A stretch of 8,133 nt of DNA from Ignavibacteria bacterium (GTDB lineage: Bacteria > Bacteroidota > Ignavibacteria > UBA10030 > UBA6906). A program made the position numbers and the translations under genes. Shown piece after piece: positions 1 through 7,038 of this stretch (position 1 is the stretch's first letter; the number at the start of each line of letters is the position of its first letter). The stretch spans positions 1 through 8,133 of the forward strand of contig JAOUDE010000108.1 in assembly GCA_029859455.1 (NCBI GenBank). The letters run 5' to 3'. The notes beneath the pieces were generated by a model that was not told the origin of the DNA, did no database searches, and saw only the letters and a program-made list of their open reading frames with translations.

Positions 1-351
1 GTTGCGCGGGAGGAGTGTACCCCTTGGCACGGAGATGATATAGGCGGCCACGCCGGTCGCGACAAGCAGCACGAGCGCGTGAGCGGTCAGTGTCCGGAGT
101 CTCGTGCCGGCCGTCTGCTCGCGTCCCCGGAACCAGCCGTAGATGAAGGCGTTGAAGAAACCGAAGACGATGAAGACCAGAAATCCGTCGAACAGCCACT
201 GAGGGAGCTGATAGCGGAGACTGAAAATGTTCACCATCCCGATCGATGTCAGCGCCGCACTCAGGTAGATCGCGAGCGGCTTGCCGAGACCGCGGGTTTT
301 GAACTCCGTCAGTACCTTTCTTGGATCTTTCCGGTCACGCGGTGAGTTCAT
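1..351 (-). CDS. Membrane protein with three predicted TM helices, paralog of the upstream gene (partial, C-terminus off window)
   Basis: The first 117 residues are visible and open to the left edge. The start ATG (351-349) overlaps the stop of the preceding gene in an ATGA arrangement, with AGGA three bases upstream, so translational coupling is likely. Hydrophobic segments lie at about residues 25-45, 53-73 and 88-107. The N-terminus (VLTEFKTRGLGKPLAIYLSA) resembles the 'ELKRRNVFKVAAAYLVVAWL' membrane module found ahead of TPR, kinase or cyclase domains in many FCB and proteobacterial proteins. It also matches the adjacent gene: FNAFIYGWFRG here against LNALIAGWFHG there, and a third helix at the same place. 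The two are therefore tandem paralogs. The C-terminal domain is not in the window; by analogy it may be a TolB-N/FlgO-like domain, but that cannot be seen. Function unknown. Confidence 0.8.
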   Translation of the reverse strand, partial: MNSPRDRKDPRKVLTEFKTRGLGKPLAIYLSAALTSIGMVNIFSLRYQLPQWLFDGFLVFIVFGFFNAFIYGWFRGREQTAGTRLRTLTAHALVLLVATGVAAYIISVPRGTLLPRN

Positions 352-1043
352 TCGTCCTGGTGCTCTCTTTTTATGTTGCGGAGAATCGAATCAGCGATGG
401 CGGGTACCCGGACCCTGAGAACATGATCGGTACTCTCTGCAGGAACCAGAACCCGGTCCGCCCAGACCTGAAGTCCGTCAGGCATGCGGGACAATTGCAC
501 GCCGATCCTGAGTTCCGTGTCGACTCTTCGAACCGAGCCGGTAACGACCCAGGCGGGGGTTTCCGCGAATCCCTCCACTCCATCCCGGAGGAGAAGCCGG
601 GCGAGCTCTCCGGTGATCTGACCGCTTACTTCCGCTTCTTTGGCTCCGGACACGAATCCGGTGACCGAGATCCGTGTGGGATCGACGCGGGTCTCGCGCT
701 CAGTGGAAGGAGCGTGGACCACAACCACGGAACCGCTCATCGTCAGAAGAACGAAGGCATGAAGGACCGCTTCCTGCCGGGTCCACCGCTGGTCATCTTT
801 CGCTCCGTGGAACCATCCGGCGATCAGCGCGTTCAGGGTCCCGAATGAGAGAAGAAGGAGCGCTGTGTCGAACACCGCGGGCGGCCACCCGAGCCCTTCG
901 CTCAGATCATCGATCGCACCCAGCGCCGCGAGTGCTCCTCCCGCATACAGAGCCGCCACCGCGGGAACCCGCCGGCGAAGAAGCTCGCGACCGAACTCTC
1001 TCACTCTGTTCTTCCTCTGATAAACAGGAAACGCCGGCCTCAC
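348..1043 (-). CDS. Membrane protein with 3-TM N-terminus and TolB-N/FlgO-like C-terminal domain
   Basis: A 231-residue protein. Its GTG start (1043-1041) overlaps the mutS stop in a GTGA junction. There is no strong ribosome binding site, which fits coupling to mutS translation; a GTG at about codon 14 is a possible alternative start. A basic stretch (RVREFGRELLRRRVP) is followed by hydrophobic helices at about 27-47, 57-78 and 92-109. This is the layout of the 'RRNVFKV' membrane module common in FCB signalling and TPR proteins. The C-terminal region from about 122 to 225 resembles the TolB N-terminal/FlgO-type fold: the segment VVTGSVRRVDTELRIGVQL followed by GLQVWADR matches the family pattern 'vleGSVRr.gdrvRvtaqLid..dGehlWserydr'. 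No kinase, cyclase or TPR domain is present, so this looks like a minimal version. It is probably an envelope protein; its link to mismatch repair is unknown. Confidence 0.85.
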   Translation of the reverse strand: MRPAFPVYQRKNRVREFGRELLRRRVPAVAALYAGGALAALGAIDDLSEGLGWPPAVFDTALLLLSFGTLNALIAGWFHGAKDDQRWTRQEAVLHAFVLLTMSGSVVVVHAPSTERETRVDPTRISVTGFVSGAKEAEVSGQITGELARLLLRDGVEGFAETPAWVVTGSVRRVDTELRIGVQLSRMPDGLQVWADRVLVPAESTDHVLRVRVPAIADSILRNIKREHQDE

Positions 1044-3667
1044 TTGCCGGGTTGTTCCGGCCCGGAGGCGATCGCTTTCTGCCTGAGCTCGGCGAGTTTC
1101 AACATTGCCTCAAGGGGAGTCAGGCTTTCAATGTCGATCTTCCTGATCTCGTCGCCGACCGGATCGGGGCGGGAGTCAAACATGGTGATCTGCATACCCG
1201 ATTCCGGGGGGGCTCCGCTCCGACCTGGCCTCTTTCTTCCGCCGGGGTTGACGTCGGAGGATTCCAGGCCCTTCAGGATTTCGGTGGCGCGTTCGGTCAC
1301 TTCGGCTGGCAACCCCGCCATCTGAGCCACCTGAATGCCGTACGAATGATCCGCGGATCCGGGGAGGACCTTGTGGAGAAACACCACCTTCTCACCGTAT
1401 TCCCTTACGTCAACCTTGTAGTTACGAATCCCCTTGTAGAGTTCCGAAAGCTCGTTCAGTTCGTGGTAGTGTGTGGCAAACAGCGTCCGGGCGCCAATGC
1501 TTGAATACAGATATTCCGTGAGCGCCCAGGCAATGCTGATCCCGTCGAATGTGCTGGTTCCCCGGCCGACCTCATCCAGCAGAACAAGGCTCCGGCTGGT
1601 CGCCGTGTTCACAATATGTGCAGCCTCATGCATCTCCACAAGGAATGTGCTCTCCCCCGAAGCGATGTTGTCGCTCGCGCCGACCCGGGTAAAGATCTTA
1701 TCCACGATACCGATCGACGCGGACTCCGCCGGGACGAAACTGCCGATCTGGGCGAGCAGGACGATCAGCCCGGTCTGTCGGAGATAACTCGACTTTCCGC
1801 TCATGTTCGGTCCGGTGATGATCAGGATCCGGTCCCCGCCTGTGTCCACCTCCGTGTCGTTCGGGGTGTAGGTATCTCCGGGAGGGAGAAAGCGCTCGAT
1901 GACGGGATGCCGTCCGCCGGTAATCCGGAGTGCGGTGGATTCGTTCACCTCAGGCCGTGTGTACCGGTTTTCGACAGCAGTGCAGGCCAGTGCAACGAGC
2001 GAATCGATCGTCGCAATCAGCGCGGCATTATCCTGAATGATTCCGGCCTGTTCAGCGATCGTCCTGCGGAGATCATCGAACAGAGAAGATTCGAGCGCCT
2101 GAATCTTCTCTTCGGCATGCAATACCTTTTCTTCGTATTGCTTCAGCTCCGGAGTGATGTATCGCTCTGCATTCGTCAGGGTCTGTTTCCGGATATACTG
2201 TTCCGGGACCTTCTCCCGGTGTGTGTTCGTGATCTCGATGTAGTAGCCGAACACATTGTTGAATCCGATCTTGAGGGAACCGATTCCTGTTCGTTCACGC
2301 TCTTCCTGCTGATGTCGGCTGATCCACTGCTTTCCGCTCGCAGCGATCGACCGGAGCTCGTCCAGCTCATCGTGATAGCCGGCCCGGATGGTTCCGTTCG
2401 CTACCAGTGCCGGAGGATCATCGGCGAGGGCGGTCCTGATCTGAGTGGTAACAGCGGGAAGAGGCTCGAGTGTTTCGCCGGCGGAACGGAGCAGCGGCGA
2501 CGATCTCCCCTGGAGTGCCTTCCGGATAGGATCGATCAGTTCAAGCGTCCCGCAGAGAGCTGCCACTTCCCTCGGTGTGGCCCGGCCGGTGCAGACTTTC
2601 GCATTCAGCCGTTCCAGGTCGGCCGCATCGGCGAGCAGGGTGCTCAGTCCGTCTCTGAGATCCTTCGCTGTGACCAGTTCGTCCACCGCATCGAGGCGAC
2701 TGACAATAGGGAGGAGCTGGTTGAGAGGCCGGGCGACCCATCGCCGGAGCAAACGCCCTCCCATCGGGGTGAGCGTCCGGTCAAGGACCGAAAACAGCGT
2801 TCCGCCGTCCCTGCCCGAAAGCTGGGTTGTGATCTCCAGGTTCCTCTTGGTTGAGGGATCGAGGATAATGTGATCGGTGCTGCTGACCGGGATAATACGT
2901 GTGATGTGCGAGAGGTTTGCCTTCTGTGTCTCGCGGAGATAGTGCATGATGCTGCCCGCCGCGATCACGCCGGTTCCCATCTCCTCCAGCCCGAACCCCT
3001 TCAGGGAGTGGGTTCTGAGATGGGCGGTGATAAGCTCATAGGCGTGATCGCGGGAATAAATCCAGTCATCGATGACCGTATAGACACTTTCAAGCCGTTT
3101 CAGAATCTGGCGAACAGTGGCAGCGTCTCTTCTCTGGACCAGAATTTCAGCCGGCCGTATCGCTTCGATCTGCTCCGGGAGTTGCCGGAGGGGAAATTCG
3201 CTCACTCCGAATTCACCCGTCGAAACATCAACAAATCCGATTCCGACATGATCCTCCGCTCCCGCGATGGCAGATGGGAATGCGACCGAAGCAAGGTAGT
3301 TGTTCTGCTTCCCCTCGAGAATCCTGTCTGAGAACGCGACTCCGGGAGTGACCACCTCAACAACATCCCGTTTCACGATTCCTTTGGCTGTCTTCGGATC
3401 CTCCATCTGTTCGCAAACGGCGACCCGGTGTCCTGCTTTCAGGAACTTCGGAAGGTACGTGTCGAGGGCATGATGTGGAAAGCCGGCGAGCGGGACTTCC
3501 CCGGCGGTTCCGTTCCGGCGTTTGGTGAGGGTAATGCCCAGAACCTTTGAGGCGACCTTTGCATCCTCTTCAAAGGTCTCGAAGAAGTCCCCCATCCGGA
3601 ACAGCAGGATCGTGTCCGGGTACCGGGACTTCACCTTGGCGTACTGTTTCATGAGCGGGGTGGACAT
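1040..3667 (-). CDS. mutS: DNA mismatch repair ATPase MutS
   Basis: An intact 875-residue MutS, close to the usual 850-880. It recognises mismatches as a clamp and recruits MutL. The mismatch-binding F-x-E motif is present as GDFFETF (F28, E30). The connector, lever and clamp regions are uninterrupted. The ATPase carries Walker A GPNMSGKS at 619-626, Walker B LVLLDE with D698-E699 followed by VGRGTSTFDG, and the ATHYHEL signature-helix region. Near the C-terminus QITMF (826-830) fits the beta-clamp-binding consensus, and the TPLEAMLKLAELRQ helix is typical of the family. I chose the ATG at 3667 because MSTPLMKQYAKVKSRYPD aligns with known MutS N-termini. The frame is open to a TTG at 3784, but those 39 residues do not look like MutS. 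The ribosome binding site is weak (GGA seven bases upstream). It is the first gene of an overlapping operon with two membrane proteins. Confidence 0.98.
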   Translation of the reverse strand: MSTPLMKQYAKVKSRYPDTILLFRMGDFFETFEEDAKVASKVLGITLTKRRNGTAGEVPLAGFPHHALDTYLPKFLKAGHRVAVCEQMEDPKTAKGIVKRDVVEVVTPGVAFSDRILEGKQNNYLASVAFPSAIAGAEDHVGIGFVDVSTGEFGVSEFPLRQLPEQIEAIRPAEILVQRRDAATVRQILKRLESVYTVIDDWIYSRDHAYELITAHLRTHSLKGFGLEEMGTGVIAAGSIMHYLRETQKANLSHITRIIPVSSTDHIILDPSTKRNLEITTQLSGRDGGTLFSVLDRTLTPMGGRLLRRWVARPLNQLLPIVSRLDAVDELVTAKDLRDGLSTLLADAADLERLNAKVCTGRATPREVAALCGTLELIDPIRKALQGRSSPLLRSAGETLEPLPAVTTQIRTALADDPPALVANGTIRAGYHDELDELRSIAASGKQWISRHQQEERERTGIGSLKIGFNNVFGYYIEITNTHREKVPEQYIRKQTLTNAERYITPELKQYEEKVLHAEEKIQALESSLFDDLRRTIAEQAGIIQDNAALIATIDSLVALACTAVENRYTRPEVNESTALRITGGRHPVIERFLPPGDTYTPNDTEVDTGGDRILIITGPNMSGKSSYLRQTGLIVLLAQIGSFVPAESASIGIVDKIFTRVGASDNIASGESTFLVEMHEAAHIVNTATSRSLVLLDEVGRGTSTFDGISIAWALTEYLYSSIGARTLFATHYHELNELSELYKGIRNYKVDVREYGEKVVFLHKVLPGSADHSYGIQVAQMAGLPAEVTERATEILKGLESSDVNPGGRKRPGRSGAPPESGMQITMFDSRPDPVGDEIRKIDIESLTPLEAMLKLAELRQKAIASGPEQPGK

Positions 3668-3695
3668 GCGGGATTCCGTTGCCTGAATGTGTGAG

Positions 3696-3727
3696 CAAAA
3701 ACTACGTGAATACCACAGTAAATGCAA
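3696..3727 (-). promoter_or_regulatory. Candidate mutS promoter, Bacteroidota-like
   Basis: Read on the minus strand, a TTG (3727-3725) is followed after exactly 20 bases by TAGTTTTTG (3704-3696). This resembles the Bacteroidota -33 TTTG / -7 TAnnTTTG promoter with one extra T. It would give a leader of about 20 bases before the mutS ATG. A sigma-70 reading (TTGCAT, 17 bases, TAGTTT) is weak. Assigned by eye only. Confidence 0.3.
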
Positions 3728-3910
3728 CGCCCCTTCGCCGTTTTCCGACCGCAGCCCCGGGAGGATTGGTCGGCATCTTGTCAATGAGAATTCTCTTTGT
3801 TACTCATTCGCTAGTCGATTATGGGTGCGAACAGTCCGATTGAGCCCCGGTTCGTCACCACGGAGATGGTCCGGACAGAGAAGATGATCTTGGTAAAATA
3901 ATCCCCCGGA

Positions 3911-3928
3911 TGTGTCCAGTTGGACACA
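3911..3928. repeat. Perfect inverted repeat, possible operator
   Basis: TGTGTCCA-GT-TGGACACA: two perfect 8-base arms around a 2-base spacer. A 2-base gap is too tight for an RNA hairpin loop, and no T-run follows, so a protein-binding site for a dimeric regulator is more likely than a terminator. It lies about 240 bases upstream of mutS and just past the terminator of the lipoprotein gene. Confidence 0.5.
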
Positions 3929-3935
3929 GGGCAAC

Positions 3936-3970
3936 AAAAAACGGGAGCGGAGATAACCCCGCTCCCGTTT
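3936..3970 (-). terminator. Intrinsic terminator of the lipoprotein gene
   Basis: A perfect 12-base stem (3939-3950 pairing with 3959-3970, core ACGGGAGCGG) encloses an 8-base loop. On the minus strand it is followed by a run of six T (3941-3936, overlapping the stem base). It lies 19 bases past the stop codon at 3990. The GC-rich stem and U-tract in this orientation make it a minus-strand rho-independent terminator, separating the lipoprotein transcript from mutS. Confidence 0.92.
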
Positions 3971-3989
3971 CGTTTGTTCTCCTCCTCCG

Positions 3990-4880
3990 TTAGTTCAATG
4001 GGCAGCCAAGCTCGTTATTATACTCGAAAAGGTCCTTCAGGCCTTCGTAGTCGCCGGCAGTACCTGGATAGACGTCATTGAACATGTCGATCACTTCTGA
4101 GTCCGAGAACTCGTAGTTCACTCCGCCTGAGGCACCATTCAGCATCGCAGCGACCGTGTGCCTTCCGAGGGCGTTCAAACCACCACCACCCAGAGCAAGG
4201 ACATCAACCAGAGTCTTACCCGGGAAAGCGTTCTCAAAAACATCACTGAAGAGCATCGTCGGGACGTAGGGAGCGGGCCAGCTGTCGAAATGCTGGTCCT
4301 GCTTCCAGTATCCGGGCGTGCATCCCTGGTCGCCGCCGGTCCGCTCGCAGAACCCGAAATCGATCGATTTGTCGATCGGATTGTTATCCGTGAGGACAAC
4401 GAGAGAAGGATTCGGATTGCTGTCCTTGAAAGGATCACCGCCCTGGTTCGGGGTCGTCAACACCCAGCCGTCCGGCGGAACAACCTCGACAAGGTACGAT
4501 CCCATGCAGAGATCACGGAACTTATAGCGTCCCGAGGAATCGGTGTAGGTGGTGGCGAGCAGTTCGCCGGTATCGGCATCGAGGAGGCGGATCTCCACAC
4601 CTGGAATACCCATCTCGGGTGGATTTCCGCGGTGACAATCCTGATACCCGTCGCAGTCATGGTCGGCCCAGACGAAGTTGCCGATCCGGCCGTTGCAGTC
4701 ACCTCGTTGACTTACCGAGACCCCGACAACTGCATCGTCAAGGTCCGGGTCATGCAGAGCTTCCTGCATGTCGAACAGGGCGGACTCGTTGTCAGCCGGC
4801 CCGGTGTTGTTCTGATCGCATCCCTGAATGCTCATTGCGAACAGAAACAAAAGAGAAAAAGATAGCAGGATCTTCTCCAT
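3990..4880 (-). CDS. Exported cysteine-rich lipoprotein with SdrD B-like and 'CTPGYWK' domains
   Basis: A 296-residue protein. It begins with a signal peptide (MEKILLSFSLLFLFAMSIQGC) whose likely lipobox is IQGC with lipidated Cys21; Gln at -2 is slightly unusual. A low-complexity acidic linker follows. Residues about 64-177 form an SdrD B-like (Cna-B-type beta-sandwich) domain: GRIGNFVWADHDCDGYQD, then GIPGVEIRLLDADTGELLA, TYTDSSGRYKFRDL and GSYLVEVVPPDGW. D73, D75, D77 and D81 form a DxDxDGxxD calcium-binding-like loop. Residues 186-296 begin GCTPGYWKQDQHFDSW and end ELGCPLN, a C-terminal unit seen in secreted proteins of several phyla but with no known function. Seven cysteines besides Cys21 (62, 76, 82, 125, 178, 187, 293) suggest disulfides outside the cytoplasm. 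The gene is monocistronic and ends in an intrinsic terminator. A surface or adhesion role is likely but inferred. Confidence 0.92.
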   Translation of the reverse strand: MEKILLSFSLLFLFAMSIQGCDQNNTGPADNESALFDMQEALHDPDLDDAVVGVSVSQRGDCNGRIGNFVWADHDCDGYQDCHRGNPPEMGIPGVEIRLLDADTGELLATTYTDSSGRYKFRDLCMGSYLVEVVPPDGWVLTTPNQGGDPFKDSNPNPSLVVLTDNNPIDKSIDFGFCERTGGDQGCTPGYWKQDQHFDSWPAPYVPTMLFSDVFENAFPGKTLVDVLALGGGGLNALGRHTVAAMLNGASGGVNYEFSDSEVIDMFNDVYPGTAGDYEGLKDLFEYNNELGCPLN

Positions 4881-5031
4881 GAATTCATTCCATGTATTGT
4901 GAATTTGAACCGTGAATTTCGCAGGTCAGAGGGGGCAGTCTGAAGCCGGGATCAAGATACGCGCGATGGATGGGTCGGGTAGTGCGGAGGGTCATTCAGG
5001 GGATGATTTACCCGAATTGCTATTTGTCTCC
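4881..5031. promoter_or_regulatory. Upstream region of the lipoprotein gene with repeated GAATT motifs
   Basis: The 5' region of the lipoprotein gene. It contains two direct copies of GTGAATTT (4899-4906 and 4912-4919, 13-base period) and a palindrome TGAATTCA next to the start codon (4880-4887). The ribosome binding site is a weak GGA eight bases before the ATG. No clear -35/-10 pair could be assigned. The repeats may be an operator; this is an inference from spacing and position. Confidence 0.3.
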
Positions 5032-5067
5032 AAAAAAGGGGTGGACTCAGTTACCTGAATCCACCCC
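5032..5067 (-). terminator. Intrinsic terminator of the pilin-like operon
   Basis: On the minus strand, a 13-base-pair stem (5067-5055 with 5050-5038, one G-U pair) closes a GUAA loop, a stable GNRA tetraloop, and is followed by six U (5037-5032). It starts 22 bases past the stop codon at 5090. This is a textbook rho-independent terminator. Confidence 0.95.
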
Positions 5068-5089
5068 AGAATTAGAATCGGGTTTCCGA

Positions 5090-6388
5090 CTAGTAGCGGT
5101 AGTCCGGGATCCTCACGTTTTCCCACCAGTTCGTGATCGCATAGGTCGTTACCCAGTACCCGGGGTAGAACGGCGGTCGGATGCTTCCGCTTGCAAGCCG
5201 ATCGTCAAAATGGTACCGCTTGTAATAACCATGCTGTAGGGATCCACCGGCGTAACTACCAACACGTCCTCTGTCTTCCTGAACGATCGAACCGTGGACC
5301 TCAAGTTTGCCGCGAACCGGTCCGCTGTTGTAATTTTCTACATCGAGGGAGCCGGTGCGGCAGAAAATGCTTCCATCGATAAGAACGTTTGACTGGTTGG
5401 GGGTATTGTCGGCGATAATCACGTCATTCTCTGAAACCAATCCAAGAATGTCGTCTGAATTGGGATAATCCCGGTTGTCGTAAATTGTATTGTCCTCAAT
5501 GATAATGTCACTCAACGAACCAATGGTGATCTCTCCATCGAGGGTTCCCTGAACATGGACGTCCCCCAGACCAACCAGGGCACCGTTGAAGACGTCAACG
5601 CCGAATTGGAGGGAGTCGGCGATTGGTCCGCCGGAGCTGAGTCGGACGTAGACCATTCCGTCATTTGGGGCGGCTGTTCCAGGCGTAAGTGTAACCCAGA
5701 TTTCAGGATTGACATACATCCTCCCTGTTCCTCCAAGCACCGGATTCGTCGCGTCGATGAGCTCCTGGAAATTCGGGGGGAGCGGGATCTCCGCCACACC
5801 TGTTTCATAGCCATTCTTGAACACCGCTTTGTTTTGTCCCTTTCCGGGTGCAGGGTCAAAGCCCTTTGAAAGGGTCACCTTGTCCATGAAAACAGGTTTC
5901 CCGTTCACATGAAACCGACCATTGGAGTGACTCTCTCCCCAGACAGTATCCCCGGTGATCCAGAAATTCTCATTCCCACCCTGATTTGTCATGAACGTAA
6001 GCAGTTCAAAGCCGTTAAATTTTTCCGTGTCGAAAAAAACCTCAATGGTGTCGTTGAACGTATCGCCTCCGGGGACCGGGTATTCGGAAATACTTCTCAT
6101 TCTTGCGACGTCTCCTCCCAGATCAGCCATCGTCACGGAAAACGCGCCGATGAGATGGTCTCTTCCCGTGAACTCTTGCCTGATTGTTCCTGTCCATGAG
6201 GTATCCTGGTAGAGTTTCGCTAGTCCGACATTGATACCGTTCAGGGCGAGATTATGTGATTCCGTCGCTGAAGCATAATGGGACATGTTGCTAACAGCCC
6301 TGGTCGACATTCCCGAGATGTTGTAAGAAATGTAGCTCAGGATGAAGCCGAAGCCGATTGTCACCAAGAGAATTGCCTTGCCGCCCAT
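5090..6388 (-). CDS. PilX-like / DUF4900-type surface protein, third gene of the pilin-like operon
   Basis: A 432-residue protein. A short N-terminus (MGGK) leads straight into one hydrophobic segment (about 5-22), then an amphipathic helix with SATESHNLALNGINVGLAKL, as in minor pilins of the PilX/GspK type. The middle region GDTVWGESHSNGRFHVNGKP (from 146) fits the DUF4900-like pattern of 'fisGdt..G..HtNg..hi.G.pvF'. Residues about 270-370 have short beta-strand/turn repeats (VHVQGTLDGEITIGSLSDII) suggestive of a beta-helix. The C-terminus is aromatic (eight Tyr and three Trp in the last 47 residues) and ends with the GYYKRYHFDDRL...PPFYPGYW pattern typical of such proteins. No standard prepilin cleavage motif is seen. 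GAGGA lies four bases before the ATG. It follows the preceding gene by 21 bases and ends at a terminator. Likely an envelope filament or secretion component. Confidence 0.85.
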   Translation of the reverse strand: MGGKAILLVTIGFGFILSYISYNISGMSTRAVSNMSHYASATESHNLALNGINVGLAKLYQDTSWTGTIRQEFTGRDHLIGAFSVTMADLGGDVARMRSISEYPVPGGDTFNDTIEVFFDTEKFNGFELLTFMTNQGGNENFWITGDTVWGESHSNGRFHVNGKPVFMDKVTLSKGFDPAPGKGQNKAVFKNGYETGVAEIPLPPNFQELIDATNPVLGGTGRMYVNPEIWVTLTPGTAAPNDGMVYVRLSSGGPIADSLQFGVDVFNGALVGLGDVHVQGTLDGEITIGSLSDIIIEDNTIYDNRDYPNSDDILGLVSENDVIIADNTPNQSNVLIDGSIFCRTGSLDVENYNSGPVRGKLEVHGSIVQEDRGRVGSYAGGSLQHGYYKRYHFDDRLASGSIRPPFYPGYWVTTYAITNWWENVRIPDYRY

Positions 6389-6409
6389 AGCGTCCTCGTC
6401 TGGTTTGTT

Positions 6410-7018
6410 TTATCGTCTTGTATTTTGTGACGCGAGTCTCGTCTGTTGCCAGAGGGAGGACGAGAACAACGCTTCGGGGTTACTCCCCAACGGGTTCAAC
6501 GGTGCGTAAGGGTTCTGAACCTCAATGCTGACCTCCACCGTATGAATCTCTGAAAGACGGGGAGCAGGAACGGGGCGCGGGAGAATGACGCCGTCCTGTG
6601 TGAGATAACTGAGCCGGAAGATCGTCACGGCCCCGATTGACGAGACAGTACCGTTGTTGACTCGTCGATGCAGGAGCCTGTCAATTTCGTTTTGTGTCCC
6701 GCTCAGCTCACTCACCGGTCCGATGAAATAATGGATCGTATCCGGAGGAGTCGCATCGTTCCGATCAAGGTCGCTCAGGAATGAAACCGACGCACTGTCC
6801 CCCCAGGTGATGGTCGGGGTTGCTTCATCCACTCCGAATCCCATATTCCGAAACTCCCCCTCAAGGATGGCTACGGTCGAGACGAGCATCTCCTGCACCA
6901 GCATGTCGCCGTTATAGACCATGTGGTTTTCCGCAGCAATTTCATTCGCCGTCAGAATGATCATCAGGAGTACTCCCCCGATCACAAATGAGATCATGAT
7001 ATCCATGATTGCAGCCAT
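6410..7018 (-). CDS. Pilin-like protein with a single N-terminal TM helix, second gene of the operon
   Basis: A 202-residue protein. The ATG at 7018 is chosen because AGGGAG lies eight bases upstream and the product then begins directly with a hydrophobic helix (MDIMISFVIGGVLLMIILTA). The frame stays open upstream to 7117, but that extension overlaps the previous gene and is unlikely to be used. After the helix comes a long amphipathic stretch (ENHMVYNGDMLVQEMLVSTV then EGEFRNMGFG), like the N-terminal helix of PilW/GspJ-type pseudopilins, where a helix precedes 'le.dlR.aGyg'. The rest is a beta-rich globular domain with no recognised motif. There is no glycine-Phe-x-x-x-Glu prepilin motif. 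Not identified with a named family; a minor-pilin-like or assembly role is inferred from architecture and neighbours. Confidence 0.85.
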   Translation of the reverse strand: MAAIMDIMISFVIGGVLLMIILTANEIAAENHMVYNGDMLVQEMLVSTVAILEGEFRNMGFGVDEATPTITWGDSASVSFLSDLDRNDATPPDTIHYFIGPVSELSGTQNEIDRLLHRRVNNGTVSSIGAVTIFRLSYLTQDGVILPRPVPAPRLSEIHTVEVSIEVQNPYAPLNPLGSNPEALFSSSLWQQTRLASQNTRR

Positions 7019-7026
7019 CGAACTAT

Positions 7027-7032
7027 CTCCCT
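7027..7032 (-). promoter_or_regulatory. Ribosome binding site that fixes the start of the second pilin-like gene
   Basis: AGGGAG on the minus strand, eight bases before the ATG at 7018. It lies in the 20-base gap after the stop codon of the first gene (7039), which supports the short start over the in-frame upstream extension. Confidence 0.75.
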
Positions 7033-7038
7033 TTCTGA

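Larger units (their letters stand above)
3668..3989. other. Intergenic region between the lipoprotein gene and mutS
   Basis: About 320 bases with no convincing gene. From the lipoprotein side, it holds an intrinsic terminator (3936-3970), a perfect 8+8 inverted repeat (3911-3928), a small palindrome GAGAATTCTC (3785-3794), and a possible promoter close to mutS. The open frame upstream of mutS (3668-3784) is judged untranslated leader or chance. Confidence 0.7.

Noticed and set aside
321..1504. Plus-strand open frames opposite the 231-residue membrane protein and the mutS 3' end
   Set aside because: The products are low-complexity, Arg/Pro/Gly-rich sequences with no motif, while the minus strand holds coherent, coupled genes.
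1616..2854. Long plus-strand open frame (412 codons) opposite mutS
   Set aside because: It is fully antisense to conserved MutS sequence, including clamp and ATPase regions, and its product has no recognisable motif. It is an antisense shadow in GC-rich coding DNA.
3779..3784. TTGACA on the minus strand upstream of mutS as a -35 box
   Set aside because: The bases 17 further on are CCCGGG, with no -10-like sequence at usable spacing.
4158..4865. Plus-strand open frame (235 codons) opposite the lipoprotein gene
   Set aside because: The minus-strand gene has a signal peptide, recognisable domains and its own terminator. The antisense product has none of these.
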